From Rufibacter sp. DG15C (GTDB lineage: Bacteria; Bacteroidota; Bacteroidia; Cytophagales; Hymenobacteraceae): a stretch of DNA of 64,000 nucleotides. Of this stretch, positions 8,329 through 17,117 are shown in pieces (position 1 is the stretch's first letter; every line of letters starts with the position of its first letter). The notes beneath the pieces were generated by a model. That model was given only the letters and a program-made list of their open reading frames with translations, did not search any database and was not told where the DNA came from. The position numbers and the translations under genes are program-made. The stretch spans positions 558,001 through 622,000 of the forward strand of contig NZ_CP010776.1 in NCBI RefSeq assembly GCF_001577755.1, given 5' to 3'.

Positions 8329-8456
8329 GTATATTACTTATCCAAAAGATAAGAATTTTATTACTCCCACTTTATATCAATCATTATTCTTAAAGGCTGC
8401 TCTTTGCAACAGCTTATTGTATCCTATATTTTATAATACAAACAGCTCATTTTCTT

Positions 8457-9998
8457 ATGTTTAAAGGCTTTACCCCCCACTACAAATCGTGTATCTTATT
8501 TCTGTTCTTCATTAGCTTTACTTTATCTGCGGGGGCGCGAACAACCAACGACAAAGAAAAAAAGAATGCACCCAAACAGACTCTAAGAATAGAGCTACCC
8601 AGAAACTCTTTTGACTATGCGCACTCTGTTTTTCCATTGATGGATAGTACTCTATTGCTGATTACTAAGAAAAGAGATGTAGGAGTGGGCAAAAACGAGG
8701 TCTTGTTTACCAAATACAATCATCAATTAAAGTCTGTCTGGGAAAGCAAGGCACCGCAACCCAATAATACCAAGCTAATGTTCAAAGCTGAAGAAAGAGG
8801 CAGAGTCTACCTTCTCTTTAGCACGTCTATCTCAGACACAAAGCTTATTCTATATCAAATTGACAAACAATCTGGTAGCTTTTCCTTGACTGAGCATTTT
8901 CTACACTCGCCGTATGTTACTTTGAGAGACATGCAGGTATTAGACAGACAGGTATTTTTGAATGCCCTGGACAAGGGCCAATTAGCCATGTTGCACTTAA
9001 ATCCCAAAGAACCAGAGGTTAGAATTTTACCAGCTGTTTCAGGCCTAGCAAGAGACTTAGGCGAGTTTAGAATAGACACGCTCAATAAGGCATTAGAGCT
9101 TCTAATAACAGAATCACAAGGAATTCATGCTAGACTACAGGCAAAGTTTATGACCGCCCAAGGCGCTCCCATAAATACTATGATTATTAAGCCTAAAGAA
9201 ATGCCTATAACGGGCCAGGTGCTTTGGCCTGCCAAATTAACGCCGGGACTTACTTCTCAAAAATTGCTTCTGGGCACCTATGGTTATAAATCAGATGAAT
9301 TTGTGCAGGGCTTGTATAGTATCAACATGAAAGGTGAAATGAACTACTATGACTTTGGCAAACTGAGTCATTTTTATGAGTACAAATCTTCACCTGCAGC
9401 AGCATTGCGCATGAAAGCAAGGGCTCTGCGGAATGAGGCCGAAGGCAGTGCCCCCATCAAACAGTACCGCATGGTGTTGCACAAAGTACAGCCACATCCG
9501 CAGGGCTACGCGCTTGTAGGAGAATTATTTGAGCCATTTGTTAAATCAGAAACTCAGGTAGAAGCCTCCGGTTTTCTACTTAGCAGTACCACCACTACTA
9601 CCAAAAGCACGATAATGTATAAATATCAGCATGCCTTTGCCTGTGTGTTTGACTTTAACGGGAATTTACTTTGGGACAATTCTTACAAACTACCTGACAA
9701 TAAGAGATTTAGTTATGGACCAAGTGTAAGAACTGCTATTACACCAGAAGGCAACATGATCATGACATACTTGAGCAAAAGCGAGATTTTCTACAAGAAA
9801 CTACAGGTTAACAGCACCAACTCCGATAGAATACCGGTACAACTGCCAAAAGAGACAGACAAACGTGTGACCAGCTCACAAGAAGACATTCAGCACTGGC
9901 ATGGCACCAATTTCATTGCGTATGGCTTTCAGAGAATCAGTTCTAAAAAGGAAGCATCGCGTACAGTTTTCTATTTGCAAAAGGTGGCCTTTGAATAA
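8457..9998 (+). CDS. Secreted protein of unknown function, tandem paralogue B
   Basis: The 513-residue product is clearly homologous along its whole length to the preceding gene: RDLGEFRIDTL, LLLGTYGYKS, PHPQGYALVGE, CVFDFNGNLLWDNSYKL and HWHGTNFIAYGFQRI are shared. The signal peptide ends near SAGA. The DNA is visibly more AT-rich than its upstream paralogue. With the moderate identity, this suggests an old duplication rather than a recent copy. The 128-bp gap between them is AT-rich without a clear promoter box or terminator, so cotranscription is possible. Function unknown. Confidence 0.65.
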   Translation: MFKGFTPHYKSCILFLFFISFTLSAGARTTNDKEKKNAPKQTLRIELPRNSFDYAHSVFPLMDSTLLLITKKRDVGVGKNEVLFTKYNHQLKSVWESKAPQPNNTKLMFKAEERGRVYLLFSTSISDTKLILYQIDKQSGSFSLTEHFLHSPYVTLRDMQVLDRQVFLNALDKGQLAMLHLNPKEPEVRILPAVSGLARDLGEFRIDTLNKALELLITESQGIHARLQAKFMTAQGAPINTMIIKPKEMPITGQVLWPAKLTPGLTSQKLLLGTYGYKSDEFVQGLYSINMKGEMNYYDFGKLSHFYEYKSSPAAALRMKARALRNEAEGSAPIKQYRMVLHKVQPHPQGYALVGELFEPFVKSETQVEASGFLLSSTTTTTKSTIMYKYQHAFACVFDFNGNLLWDNSYKLPDNKRFSYGPSVRTAITPEGNMIMTYLSKSEIFYKKLQVNSTNSDRIPVQLPKETDKRVTSSQEDIQHWHGTNFIAYGFQRISSKKEASRTVFYLQKVAFE

Positions 9999-10097
9999 AC
10001 CATTCCCATGCATAGCTAACAAAGGGAGGTTGTCGCCATTCCATATTTTCCTGACAAGAAATACGCTTGCAGATAGGTGCTACAAACCGGAAGTGTT

Positions 10098-10105
10098 TAT
10101 CTTTG
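10098..10105 (+). promoter_or_regulatory. Bacteroidota -7 promoter box of pyrRB
   Basis: A perfect TATCTTTG lies only 15 bp before the pyrR ATG, so the leader is very short. There is no room for a PyrR-controlled attenuator between promoter and start codon. Confidence 0.6.
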
Positions 10106-10120
10106 CCCAAAACCCGGACT

Positions 10121-10690
10121 ATGCACAAACGTCTCATTGTTCCGCACGCCTTGTTTCAAATCATGATCCGGCGCCTGGCGCACCAACTGATTGAGACCCA
10201 CCGTGATTTTTCCAACTCCGTGATTCTGGGCTTGCAGCCCCGCGGTATTTTTGTGGCAGACCGGCTGCAAGAAACCCTTCAAGAAATTCTGGGCGTAACC
10301 GTGCAAACGGGCTACCTGGACATCACTTTCCATAGAGATGACTTCAGACGCCGCTCTACGCCCCTCGCGCCCAATGCCACCAAGGTAGAGTTCTCTCTGG
10401 AGGGCAAGCGCGTGATTCTGGTGGATGACGTGTTGTACACCGGCCGCTCGGTGCGGGCTGCGCTGGATGCCATGATTTCTTACGGAAGGCCTGCCCAAGT
10501 AGAACTGCTGGTCTTGATTGACCGCCAATACACCAGAGACCTGCCGGTAGAAGCCACCTACGTGGGCCAAAAAGTCAACTCCCTGCACTCACAGCGAGTA
10601 GAAGTGGCTTGGCAAGGCGCAGAATCAGAACAGGACGCCATCTGGCTATTGACTAAAACCCCAGACCAAGAACCCCATGCAACAGCTTAG
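10121..10690 (+). CDS. pyrR: PyrR bifunctional regulator / uracil phosphoribosyltransferase
   Basis: The 189-residue product is a type I phosphoribosyltransferase with the PRPP-binding loop VILVDDVLYTGRSVRAAL near residues 98-115. It also has the PyrR features GLQPRGIFVADRL and LDITFHRDDF. It converts uracil plus PRPP to UMP, and in Firmicutes binds pyr mRNA. It overlaps pyrB by 14 bp, so the two are translationally coupled and cotranscribed. The family-typical start MHKRLIV at 10121 is supported by the promoter box just upstream, although the frame is open earlier. RNA-binding attenuation is not evident in the sequence. Confidence 0.93.
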   Translation: MHKRLIVPHALFQIMIRRLAHQLIETHRDFSNSVILGLQPRGIFVADRLQETLQEILGVTVQTGYLDITFHRDDFRRRSTPLAPNATKVEFSLEGKRVILVDDVLYTGRSVRAALDAMISYGRPAQVELLVLIDRQYTRDLPVEATYVGQKVNSLHSQRVEVAWQGAESEQDAIWLLTKTPDQEPHATA

Positions 10691-11600
10691 CGTCCGGCAC
10701 CTGTTGGGCATCAAGGACATCACCGAGCAGGACATCCAGTTGATTTTTGAGACGGCAGACCAGTTCAAGGAGGTCTTGAATCGGCCCATCAAGAAAGTAC
10801 CTTCGCTCAGGGACGTCACCATTGCCAACGTCTTCTTTGAGAACTCTACCCGCACCAAACTTTCGTTTGAACTGGCAGAAAAACGACTGTCAGCAGACGT
10901 GATCAACTTCTCTGCCTCGGGTAGCTCCGTAAAAAAAGGCGAAACCTTGCTGGACACCGTCAACAACATCCTGGCCATGAAAGTGGACATGATTGTGATG
11001 CGGCACAGCAGCCCCGGGGCGCCCCATTTCCTGTCCCGTAAAATCAACGCCAACATAGTCAACGCCGGCGATGGCACGCATGAGCACCCCACCCAAGCTT
11101 TATTGGACGCTTTTTCCATTAGAGAAAAGCTAGGACAGGTGGCAGGCAAGAAGATTGCCATTATTGGGGACATCATGCACTCGCGCGTGGCGCTGTCCAA
11201 CATCTTTGCCCTGCAGAAACTAGGCGCCGAGGTGGCTGTCTGCGGACCGCCTACCCTGCTGCCCAAGCACATTGGTGAACTGGGCGTGAAAATCTTCTGG
11301 AACGTGCAGGAAGCCCTGCAATGGTGCGACGTGGCCAACGTGCTGCGCATCCAGCTGGAGCGTCAGACGGGCAAGCTGTTTCCTTCGCTGCGCGAGTATG
11401 CCCTGTACTTTGGCATTAACAAGAAGATGCTGGATAACTTGAACAAAGAGATTGTCTTGATGCACCCCGGCCCTATCAACCGCGGCGTGGAACTGACCTC
11501 AGACGCGGCAGACTCTCCGCACTCCATCATCCTGGACCAGGTAGAAAACGGCGTGGCCATACGCATGGCGGTGCTGTACCTACTTGCCAGCCGAGGATAA
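10677..11600 (+). CDS. pyrB: Aspartate carbamoyltransferase catalytic subunit
   Basis: The 307-residue product catalyses carbamoyl phosphate plus aspartate to N-carbamoyl-aspartate, the first committed pyrimidine step, in the cytoplasm. It has the carbamoyl-phosphate motif STRTKLSFE (residues 57-65), the SxxKGET loop (SSVKKGETLLDT), HEHPTQALLD (about 135-144) and the aspartate-domain motif MHPGPINRGVEL. Length is standard for the class without a fused regulatory part; no pyrI is adjacent. Its ATG lies inside the end of pyrR. Confidence 0.96.
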   Translation: MQQLSVRHLLGIKDITEQDIQLIFETADQFKEVLNRPIKKVPSLRDVTIANVFFENSTRTKLSFELAEKRLSADVINFSASGSSVKKGETLLDTVNNILAMKVDMIVMRHSSPGAPHFLSRKINANIVNAGDGTHEHPTQALLDAFSIREKLGQVAGKKIAIIGDIMHSRVALSNIFALQKLGAEVAVCGPPTLLPKHIGELGVKIFWNVQEALQWCDVANVLRIQLERQTGKLFPSLREYALYFGINKKMLDNLNKEIVLMHPGPINRGVELTSDAADSPHSIILDQVENGVAIRMAVLYLLASRG

Positions 11601-11615
11601 AATCCTCTTTCATTA

Positions 11616-11665
11616 AAATGCCGTTTTTGGCCTGGTTTACTGAAACCAGGCCAAAAACGGCATTT
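11616..11665. repeat. Dispersed palindromic element, copy 5 (perfect, 23-bp arms)
   Basis: A 50-bp hairpin with perfect 23-bp arms and loop ACTG. The core is GCCGTTTTTGGCCTGGTTT and its exact complement. The flanks AAAT/ATTT also pair. The GG before TTT is unusual and is matched by CC on the other arm. It follows pyrB by 15 bp and may serve as its terminator. Confidence 0.9.
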
Positions 11666-11788
11666 GCCTTTGTAAGGAAGATACCGCTACTATTTTTGAG
11701 AGGTCAGGAACCAACACCTACTGCTGCAACGTCTGTCAGGAAACAGTGTAAACTGGCTCCACTAAATATAATTGACGGCGTTTTTTGT

Positions 11789-12205
11789 ATGACCCAAGAA
11801 CTTGTGAATCCTTTCGGGAAAGTGTACCTCACCATTAAGAAGGATACGGACAATAAGTTACTTTATGTGAACTGGATTGGGTACCTGACAGAAGAAAACG
11901 TCAAGACGGGCGCTCTGGCCTATACCAAAGCCTTAGCCGAGGCAGGCTACAGCTGCGTGCTGAACGACACCCGTTCCATTGTGGGCTCCTGGAACCACTC
12001 CATGGAGTGGGTGATTAACGATTGGGCCCCTTTGGCGGCCAAGGCCGGCCTTAAACGTATTGCCATGCTGGCCAATCCCGCCAGCTTCGCAGAATCTTCT
12101 GCCGACACCTTTATCAATGAGCTAAAAGACTTTGACGCCCAATACTTTGACAACATAAAAACCGCCGAACAATGGCTGGTGGAGTATTACGCCACTCTGA
12201 ACTAA
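11789..12205 (+). CDS. STAS/SpoIIAA-like domain protein
   Basis: The 138-residue product resembles the SpoIIAA-like/STAS alpha-beta fold found as a stand-alone domain in Bacteroidota: LLYVNWIGYLTEENVKTGA, then YSCVLNDTRSIVGSW, an amphipathic helix and KRIAMLANPASFAESSAD. These proteins are cytoplasmic, and their role is not established. The in-frame ATG at 11618 lies inside the palindromic element and would add 57 residues of repeat-derived sequence, so I use the ATG at 11789. It is a monocistronic gene with a strong terminator. Confidence 0.7.
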   Translation: MTQELVNPFGKVYLTIKKDTDNKLLYVNWIGYLTEENVKTGALAYTKALAEAGYSCVLNDTRSIVGSWNHSMEWVINDWAPLAAKAGLKRIAMLANPASFAESSADTFINELKDFDAQYFDNIKTAEQWLVEYYATLN

Positions 12206-12225
12206 GCAGTAAAAATCTTATTTAA

Positions 12226-12270
12226 AACGCAGGAGCCCCGGCAGAAACTATCTGCCGGGGCTCCTGCGTT
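12226..12270 (+). terminator. Intrinsic terminator fused to a palindromic element
   Basis: A perfect 19-bp stem (12226-12244 with 12252-12270, core GCAGGAGCCCCGGCAG) with a 7-nt loop. Its 3' end GCGTT is also the start of the palindromic element copy that follows, which provides the T tract. Confidence 0.85.
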
Positions 12271-12305
12271 TTTGACCTGTTTTCTGGAAAACGGCCTAAA
12301 AAAGG
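12267..12305. repeat. Dispersed palindromic element, copy 6
   Basis: CGTTTTTGACCTG, centre TTTTCTGGAAAA, then CGGCCTAAAAAAGG. The arms are slightly decayed. It lies between convergent genes and overlaps the end of the preceding terminator. Confidence 0.8.
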
Positions 12306-12317
12306 CCGGTTATTTCA

Positions 12318-13820
12318 TTACAAAGGTAGCGGTAAGGTGAGCGGCTCATTCATCTCAAAATCATACAGCGTCTGCAGTCTTAGGCTATAGTAGGCGTTCC
12401 AGAAGTTTCTGAGTGAGCCCACGTACCCGCGCCTGGCAGAGTCCCTTTCTGAGGAGGCCTGATTCAACTCTAGGAGGTTGATTTTCTCATTGAGGTACCG
12501 TTCCTTGGCTCCCTGAAACCGGCGCTCGGCCAGTTCATTCGCCCGGTAGGCCACTTTCATCTGCTCGCGTAGCATCTTAAACCGCTTCACCTGCAGGTAT
12601 ACGTCCTGGTCAAAGTTGACCTGCTGCTGCTCCAGGTTGGCTTTGACCAGTTTCTGGTTGGCGCGGGCAGTGCCCAGCTTTGACTTGGTTCTACCCCAGT
12701 CCATGATGGGCACGCTAAAGCCAATGCGCACGCGCTGTTGCTCAGAAGGGTCACGGTAGGCTTCCAACACTTCCTTGGATTGCTGGGTTAAGCCGTACTG
12801 GAGGAAAAGGTTGGCATTGAGACCGGCGTCACCTTCGGCGCGGGCGCTGTTCCGCTCGGCCTCCAGTTCTTCACGCTTTAAGGATATCATACGGGCGCGG
12901 TTCTGCCGGGCCTGGGTCAAGGCCATTTCCTCGTCTACTTCAAACTGCGGAATAATGTCTGGCGTGGTGAGCCTGATGGGTCTGTCATCTGTGAGCCCCA
13001 GAAACACTTTCAGGCGTAGGGCGCTTATCTCCATGTCCAGCTTGGCCTGCTCCAGGCTCTGCTGCGAAGTCAGCAAACTCAGCTCCAGCTGCATCAACTC
13101 GTTCTCGCCAATCCGGTTCTCCTGAAAACGTGCTTGCCCCAGCTTGAATAGGGTGTCGTTGTTGGCCACGTTCTTCTGGGCAATGTCATAGCTCAGCTGG
13201 TTAGTCAACAGGGAAAAGTACAGGTCTGTGGCCCTTACGGAGATGTCTTCCATGTCTTCCCAGAAGTCACGCTTGGCTTCCTCAAAACGCAGGGGTTCTA
13301 TCTTGCGGTCCCATTTAAGGCCGTTGTAAGAGAAAAGCGGCTGGCTGAAGGTAATGTTGGCCGGATTGGACGCGTAGGATTTCCCGCCTTCTACCGCCAT
13401 AAAGTCATCAATGCGCTGCAGGTAAGAATTGACGGAAACCACCCCACCCGTCAGGCCAATGTTCTGGCTCAAGGCCAACTGCGCCGATGACGTGGAAATG
13501 TCTCGTTGCCTAAACTGCAGACTACCGTCTGGCTGCAGCACCGGGTCAATGCTTTTGGTGTAGTCTGGCAGCGTGGCGTGCAGCATGAGCTGCGGCAGGT
13601 AGTTACTCTTGAACGTCTGGTGCTGCCAGGTACGGTTCTCAAGCGTGGTGACTGCCTGTTGATAGCTAGGCGATTGTTCCTTGGCCATGCGCACCACCTC
13701 CACCAGGCTGTACCGACGGGTGTTAGGTGAATCTTCTTCCTCTGGCAAGGATTTTCTTTTCTTTTGGGCCTGCACGCCGGTTGCCAGAAACAGCAAGGCT
13801 AGCAAATACACCCAAGGCAT
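12318..13820 (-). CDS. TolC-family outer membrane channel protein
   Basis: The 500-residue product is an outer membrane efflux protein with signal peptide MPWVYLLALLFLATGVQAQ. Two OEP repeats follow: one begins YSLVEVVRMAKEQSPSYQQA, and the second half has RARMISLKREELEAERNSAR followed by IMDWGRTKSKLGTARAN. The conserved 'WG+' turn and long Gln/Glu-rich coiled coils are typical. The ATG at 13820 has a purine-rich GGAGA just upstream and starts the signal peptide; the frame is open to 13904. There is no adjacent RND or ABC pump, so its partner is elsewhere. Confidence 0.9.
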   Translation of the reverse strand: MPWVYLLALLFLATGVQAQKKRKSLPEEEDSPNTRRYSLVEVVRMAKEQSPSYQQAVTTLENRTWQHQTFKSNYLPQLMLHATLPDYTKSIDPVLQPDGSLQFRQRDISTSSAQLALSQNIGLTGGVVSVNSYLQRIDDFMAVEGGKSYASNPANITFSQPLFSYNGLKWDRKIEPLRFEEAKRDFWEDMEDISVRATDLYFSLLTNQLSYDIAQKNVANNDTLFKLGQARFQENRIGENELMQLELSLLTSQQSLEQAKLDMEISALRLKVFLGLTDDRPIRLTTPDIIPQFEVDEEMALTQARQNRARMISLKREELEAERNSARAEGDAGLNANLFLQYGLTQQSKEVLEAYRDPSEQQRVRIGFSVPIMDWGRTKSKLGTARANQKLVKANLEQQQVNFDQDVYLQVKRFKMLREQMKVAYRANELAERRFQGAKERYLNEKINLLELNQASSERDSARRGYVGSLRNFWNAYYSLRLQTLYDFEMNEPLTLPLPL

Positions 13821-13905
13821 AGCGTCTCCGCTGGTCGCTACTTTTTTCACAATTAGGTAATGGTAATCTGGTACGCTACTAATTTCTACTATGATGGATA
13901 TCAAT

Positions 13906-13945
13906 CCGTTTTTGGCCTAATTTCCTCAAATCAGGCCAAAAACGG
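13906..13945. repeat. Dispersed palindromic element, copy 7
   Basis: CCGTTTTTGGCCTAATTT, centre CCTC, then AAATCAGGCCAAAAACGG. It lies between the Xaa-Pro aminopeptidase stop and the TolC-type gene, both on the minus strand. Confidence 0.88.
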
Positions 13946-13963
13946 CATTTATTTTATGCTTGT

Positions 13964-15253
13964 TTAAGCTCTCATCTCGCGCTCAATGTCCTCAATCTCC
14001 AGCGGAATGTTGGCCATCAAGTCTTCTGGGCCGCCGGCGGTGATTAGGAAGTCATTCTCCAGGCGTATGCCCAGGCCTTCCTCCCTGATGTAGATGCCCG
14101 GCTCACAGGTAAAGACCATGCCCGCCTCAAACGGCCGGTACTTGTCACCCACGTCATGCACATCCAGGCCCAGGAAGTGCGAGGTGCCGTGCGGGAAGTA
14201 TTTCTTGTAGAGCGGCGCGTCTGGGTTCTGGTTGTGCACGTCATTCTCATTAAGCAGGTCCAGTTTGATGAGCTCGTTCTCCATCACCTTGCCTACAAAC
14301 TTGTGGTATTGGTCTAGGGTGTTGCCCGGCACAAGCATCTGCTTGGCGGTGTTCATGACGTGGAGCACAGCGTTGTAGACGTCTGCCTGGCGCTTGGTGA
14401 ATTTACCGTTCACGGGGATGGAGCGGGTGAGGTCGGCGGCGTAGTTGGCGTACTCCGCCCCGAAGTCCATTAACAGCACATCACCGTCCTGGCACTCTCT
14501 AAAATTGTCCACGTAGTGCAGAATGCAGGCGTTAGCGCCCGAGGCGATGATAGACCCATAGGCCGGCCCGCGGGAACGGTTCCGCAGGAACTCATGGGCA
14601 ATCTCGGCTTCAATCTCATACTCCATCACACCCGGCTTCACAAACTTGAGCAGGCGCCGGAAGGCTTTCTCTGTGATGTTGCAGGCCGTGCGCATCATCT
14701 CAATCTCACGGGGCTGCTTGATGGAGCGCAGGTGGTGCAGGTGCGGCGTGCTGCGGCAGTAATTATGGAGCGGGAATCTCTCTTTTATCTTTTTGATGAA
14801 GCGAGCGTCACGGGTCTCTACTTCAATGACCGCGCGCAGGTGCTCATTGGAGTTAAGGTAAACGTTCTCGGCGTAGGCCATCAAGGAATTGAGGATAGAG
14901 TCAAACTCATGGGTCCAGTAGACAGTTTCTATGCCGGAGACCTCGCGGGCCTGTTCTTTGGTGAGCTTGTAGCCTTCCCAGGTCAGGATGTGGTCATTGG
15001 TCTCCCGGATGAAAAGAATCTCCTGCAGGCGCGGCTCACGGGCGTCAGGGAACAGAATCACCACGCTTTCTTCCTGGTCAATGCCGCTCAGCCACAGCAG
15101 GTCGTTGTTCTGCCTGAAGGGCATGGTGCCGTCTGCGTTGGTGGGCATGACGTCATTGGAATGGAAGACCGCCAGGGACTGGGGCTTCATGTACTCGGTA
15201 AACTTTTTACGGTTGTGAATGAAGAGGTCTTTCCCGAGGGCTTCGTATTTCAT
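13964..15253 (-). CDS. pepP: Xaa-Pro aminopeptidase (M24B)
   Basis: The 429-residue product removes N-terminal residues linked to proline, using a dinuclear metal centre. The N-terminal creatinase-like domain (about 1-165) includes FRQNNDLLWLSGIDQEESV. The pita-bread domain follows with the metal ligands in LLMDFGAEYANYAADLTRS (two Asp), HGTSHFLGLDVHD (His), CEPGIYI (Glu) and LENDFLIT (Glu), all present. No signal peptide is seen, so it is cytoplasmic. Length is normal for the AMPP family. It is monocistronic. Confidence 0.93.
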   Translation of the reverse strand: MKYEALGKDLFIHNRKKFTEYMKPQSLAVFHSNDVMPTNADGTMPFRQNNDLLWLSGIDQEESVVILFPDAREPRLQEILFIRETNDHILTWEGYKLTKEQAREVSGIETVYWTHEFDSILNSLMAYAENVYLNSNEHLRAVIEVETRDARFIKKIKERFPLHNYCRSTPHLHHLRSIKQPREIEMMRTACNITEKAFRRLLKFVKPGVMEYEIEAEIAHEFLRNRSRGPAYGSIIASGANACILHYVDNFRECQDGDVLLMDFGAEYANYAADLTRSIPVNGKFTKRQADVYNAVLHVMNTAKQMLVPGNTLDQYHKFVGKVMENELIKLDLLNENDVHNQNPDAPLYKKYFPHGTSHFLGLDVHDVGDKYRPFEAGMVFTCEPGIYIREEGLGIRLENDFLITAGGPEDLMANIPLEIEDIEREMRA

Positions 15254-15294
15254 GGCGCAGTGGTTTGTGGTGTGGCACAGGTAAAACTGGTTTG

Positions 15295-15332
15295 GTTTTT
15301 AGGCTGTTTTCTGGAAAACAACGTAAAAACGG
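15295..15332. repeat. Dispersed palindromic element, copy 8
   Basis: GTTTTTAGGCTG, centre TTTTCTGGAAAA, then AACGTAAAAACGG. It is degenerate in the inner stem. It lies between divergent genes. Confidence 0.75.
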
Positions 15333-15408
15333 CCCGGTCTTGACGGCTTAAATGTAGGATATAAAACGCTAATTTGCAGGCTTACGGGCGTGTATAAATC
15401 TTGTAACG

Positions 15409-16971
15409 GTGGGCAATTGCATTAAAGTATTTTTTTTCTGGCTCTTTGCCATTTGCGCCCTTCCGTCTAGCCTGGCCGTGGCGCAAAACCGCTACTGGGT
15501 CGCCTTCCAGGACAAGCCCGCCGCCAAAAAAACCACTGCGACCTGGGTAAGCGCCGAAACCCAGGAACAGCGCCAGCAGCAGGGTCTGCCGGTCTCACAG
15601 TTTTCTGACGTTCCTGTGCATCAAGCCTATCTGAACGGCTTAATCTCAGAAGGAATCCAAGTCAGCGCGGTCTCTAAATGGCTGAACGCCGCCGCCGTCA
15701 CGGCCACCACCTGCCAGGTAGAAGCCCTGCGGCAGAAGTGTTTTATCAAGGAGGTCTCCCCTATTTCGGGTTATTTCCAAGCCACTTCTGCCTCGGCTAA
15801 AAAAGACGAAGGTGCGCCGGTGCTGCATCAAATCAATGCCCAACAGTTTAGAGAGAAAGGCCTGACCGGCAAGGGCGTAAAAATTGGTGTGATTGACGTA
15901 GGCTTCTACGAAGCGAACAAGCAGCCCAGCCTCAAAAAGCTGTTCAACCAGGACTTAGTACGCGGCTACAAGGACTTCGTGAACTCCGCCGCAGGCAAGC
16001 CTTATACCTACAAAGAATCGTTTCTGGACAACCACGGCACCATGGTTCTGGAATGCCTGGCCGGCTACTACCCCAAACAGAACCTTCAGCTTGGCCTGGC
16101 CACCGAGGCAGAGTATTACCTGGCCCGCACCGACCATGGCAGCCGCGAAAACCGCTTGGAGGAGGAGCATTTTGTACGCGCTCTGGAATGGCTGGACAGC
16201 TTGGGGGTGCGTCTGGTCAATTCGTCCTTGGGCTACGGCACCGGTTTTGATAACCCAATTGAGAACTACCGACCCGAGCAGATGGATGGCAACAGCTTTA
16301 TTGCGCGCGCCGCGCAGATGGCGGTGCAGGAGAAAGGCATGTGTATGGTGATTTCGGCAGGCAACGATGGGGCTAAGAAAAGCTGGCAAGTCTTGAATAC
16401 CCCCGCAGACGCGCTCGGTGTCCTGACCGTGGGTGCCACGGATTACAACGCCTGGATAAAACAGGGCTACAGCGGCATAGGCCCCAGCTTTCTGCCTTTT
16501 CTCAAACCTGATGTAGCCTGTTTCTCGGCCTTCGGGACGTCCTTCACTACGCCCATCATCACCGGGTTGGCGGCTTGCCTTTTGCAGGTGAATCCCAACC
16601 TTTCGGCTCAACAACTTACCCGCGTTATCCAGAGAAGCAGCCATCTGTATCCCTATGGCAATAACTACATCGGCTACGGCGTGCCCAACGCCGAGCGGGC
16701 CATTCAATTAGCCCAAGACTCTACCATTGTTTTTCCTGCGCCCACCGTCATGAAAGCTTCTGGAGACCAGTTCTCCTTTAAGCGGCCCAAAGAGTGGCAG
16801 GTGGCGGGGAAAGGCGGCATTGTGCTCTTTAGGAAGAAGTCTGCCACGCAGGTCATAACCCAACAGCGGCTGTCTGTGCGCACCAGCATTCTCCTGCTTA
16901 AACGCATGACCAGTGAGACGCATACTACTATTCAGTTTGGGGAAAATGTCTTGGAGGTGGTCTGGGAGTAA
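15409..16971 (+). CDS. Secreted subtilisin-like serine peptidase (S8)
   Basis: The 520-residue product has an export signal (residues 1-26, ending LAVAQ), a prodomain-like region to about 135, and a subtilase domain. The catalytic triad is visible: Asp163 in KIGVIDVGF, His209 in DNHGTMV, Ser378 in GTSFTTP. The oxyanion Asn lies in ISAGNDG. About 85 residues follow the domain and may be a C-terminal secretion signal, but I see no clear type IX sorting motif. The start is GTG at 15409; no suitable ATG lies near. It is probably an extracellular or surface protease. Confidence 0.88.
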   Translation: MGNCIKVFFFWLFAICALPSSLAVAQNRYWVAFQDKPAAKKTTATWVSAETQEQRQQQGLPVSQFSDVPVHQAYLNGLISEGIQVSAVSKWLNAAAVTATTCQVEALRQKCFIKEVSPISGYFQATSASAKKDEGAPVLHQINAQQFREKGLTGKGVKIGVIDVGFYEANKQPSLKKLFNQDLVRGYKDFVNSAAGKPYTYKESFLDNHGTMVLECLAGYYPKQNLQLGLATEAEYYLARTDHGSRENRLEEEHFVRALEWLDSLGVRLVNSSLGYGTGFDNPIENYRPEQMDGNSFIARAAQMAVQEKGMCMVISAGNDGAKKSWQVLNTPADALGVLTVGATDYNAWIKQGYSGIGPSFLPFLKPDVACFSAFGTSFTTPIITGLAACLLQVNPNLSAQQLTRVIQRSSHLYPYGNNYIGYGVPNAERAIQLAQDSTIVFPAPTVMKASGDQFSFKRPKEWQVAGKGGIVLFRKKSATQVITQQRLSVRTSILLLKRMTSETHTTIQFGENVLEVVWE

Positions 16972-16974
16972 AAA

Positions 16975-17016
16975 TCCGTTTTCGGCCTGATTTCTAAGAA
17001 TCAGGCCGAAAACGGA
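16975..17016. repeat. Dispersed palindromic element, copy 9 (perfect arms)
   Basis: TCCGTTTTCGGCCTGATT pairs perfectly with its complement around a TCTAAG centre. It carries the TTTTC/GAAAA and GATT/AATC variants on both arms at once. It starts 4 bp after the peptidase stop codon. Confidence 0.9.
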
Positions 17017-17117
17017 CTACTTCACCCTAAAGCATTTCAATTTTCAGCACATGTAATTTTCTATACATCCTAAGAAAATTGCTATGCGTCTAGTTTTTCC
17101 TCAATTTTGCTTTTAGC

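Noticed and set aside
10106-10120. A PyrR-binding attenuator ahead of pyrR.
   Set aside because: The distance between the promoter box and start codon is too short to hold antiterminator and terminator hairpins.
16091-16351. Overlapping open frames inside the subtilisin gene.
   Set aside because: These are shadow frames of a high-G+C coding region with clear subtilase motifs in the main frame.
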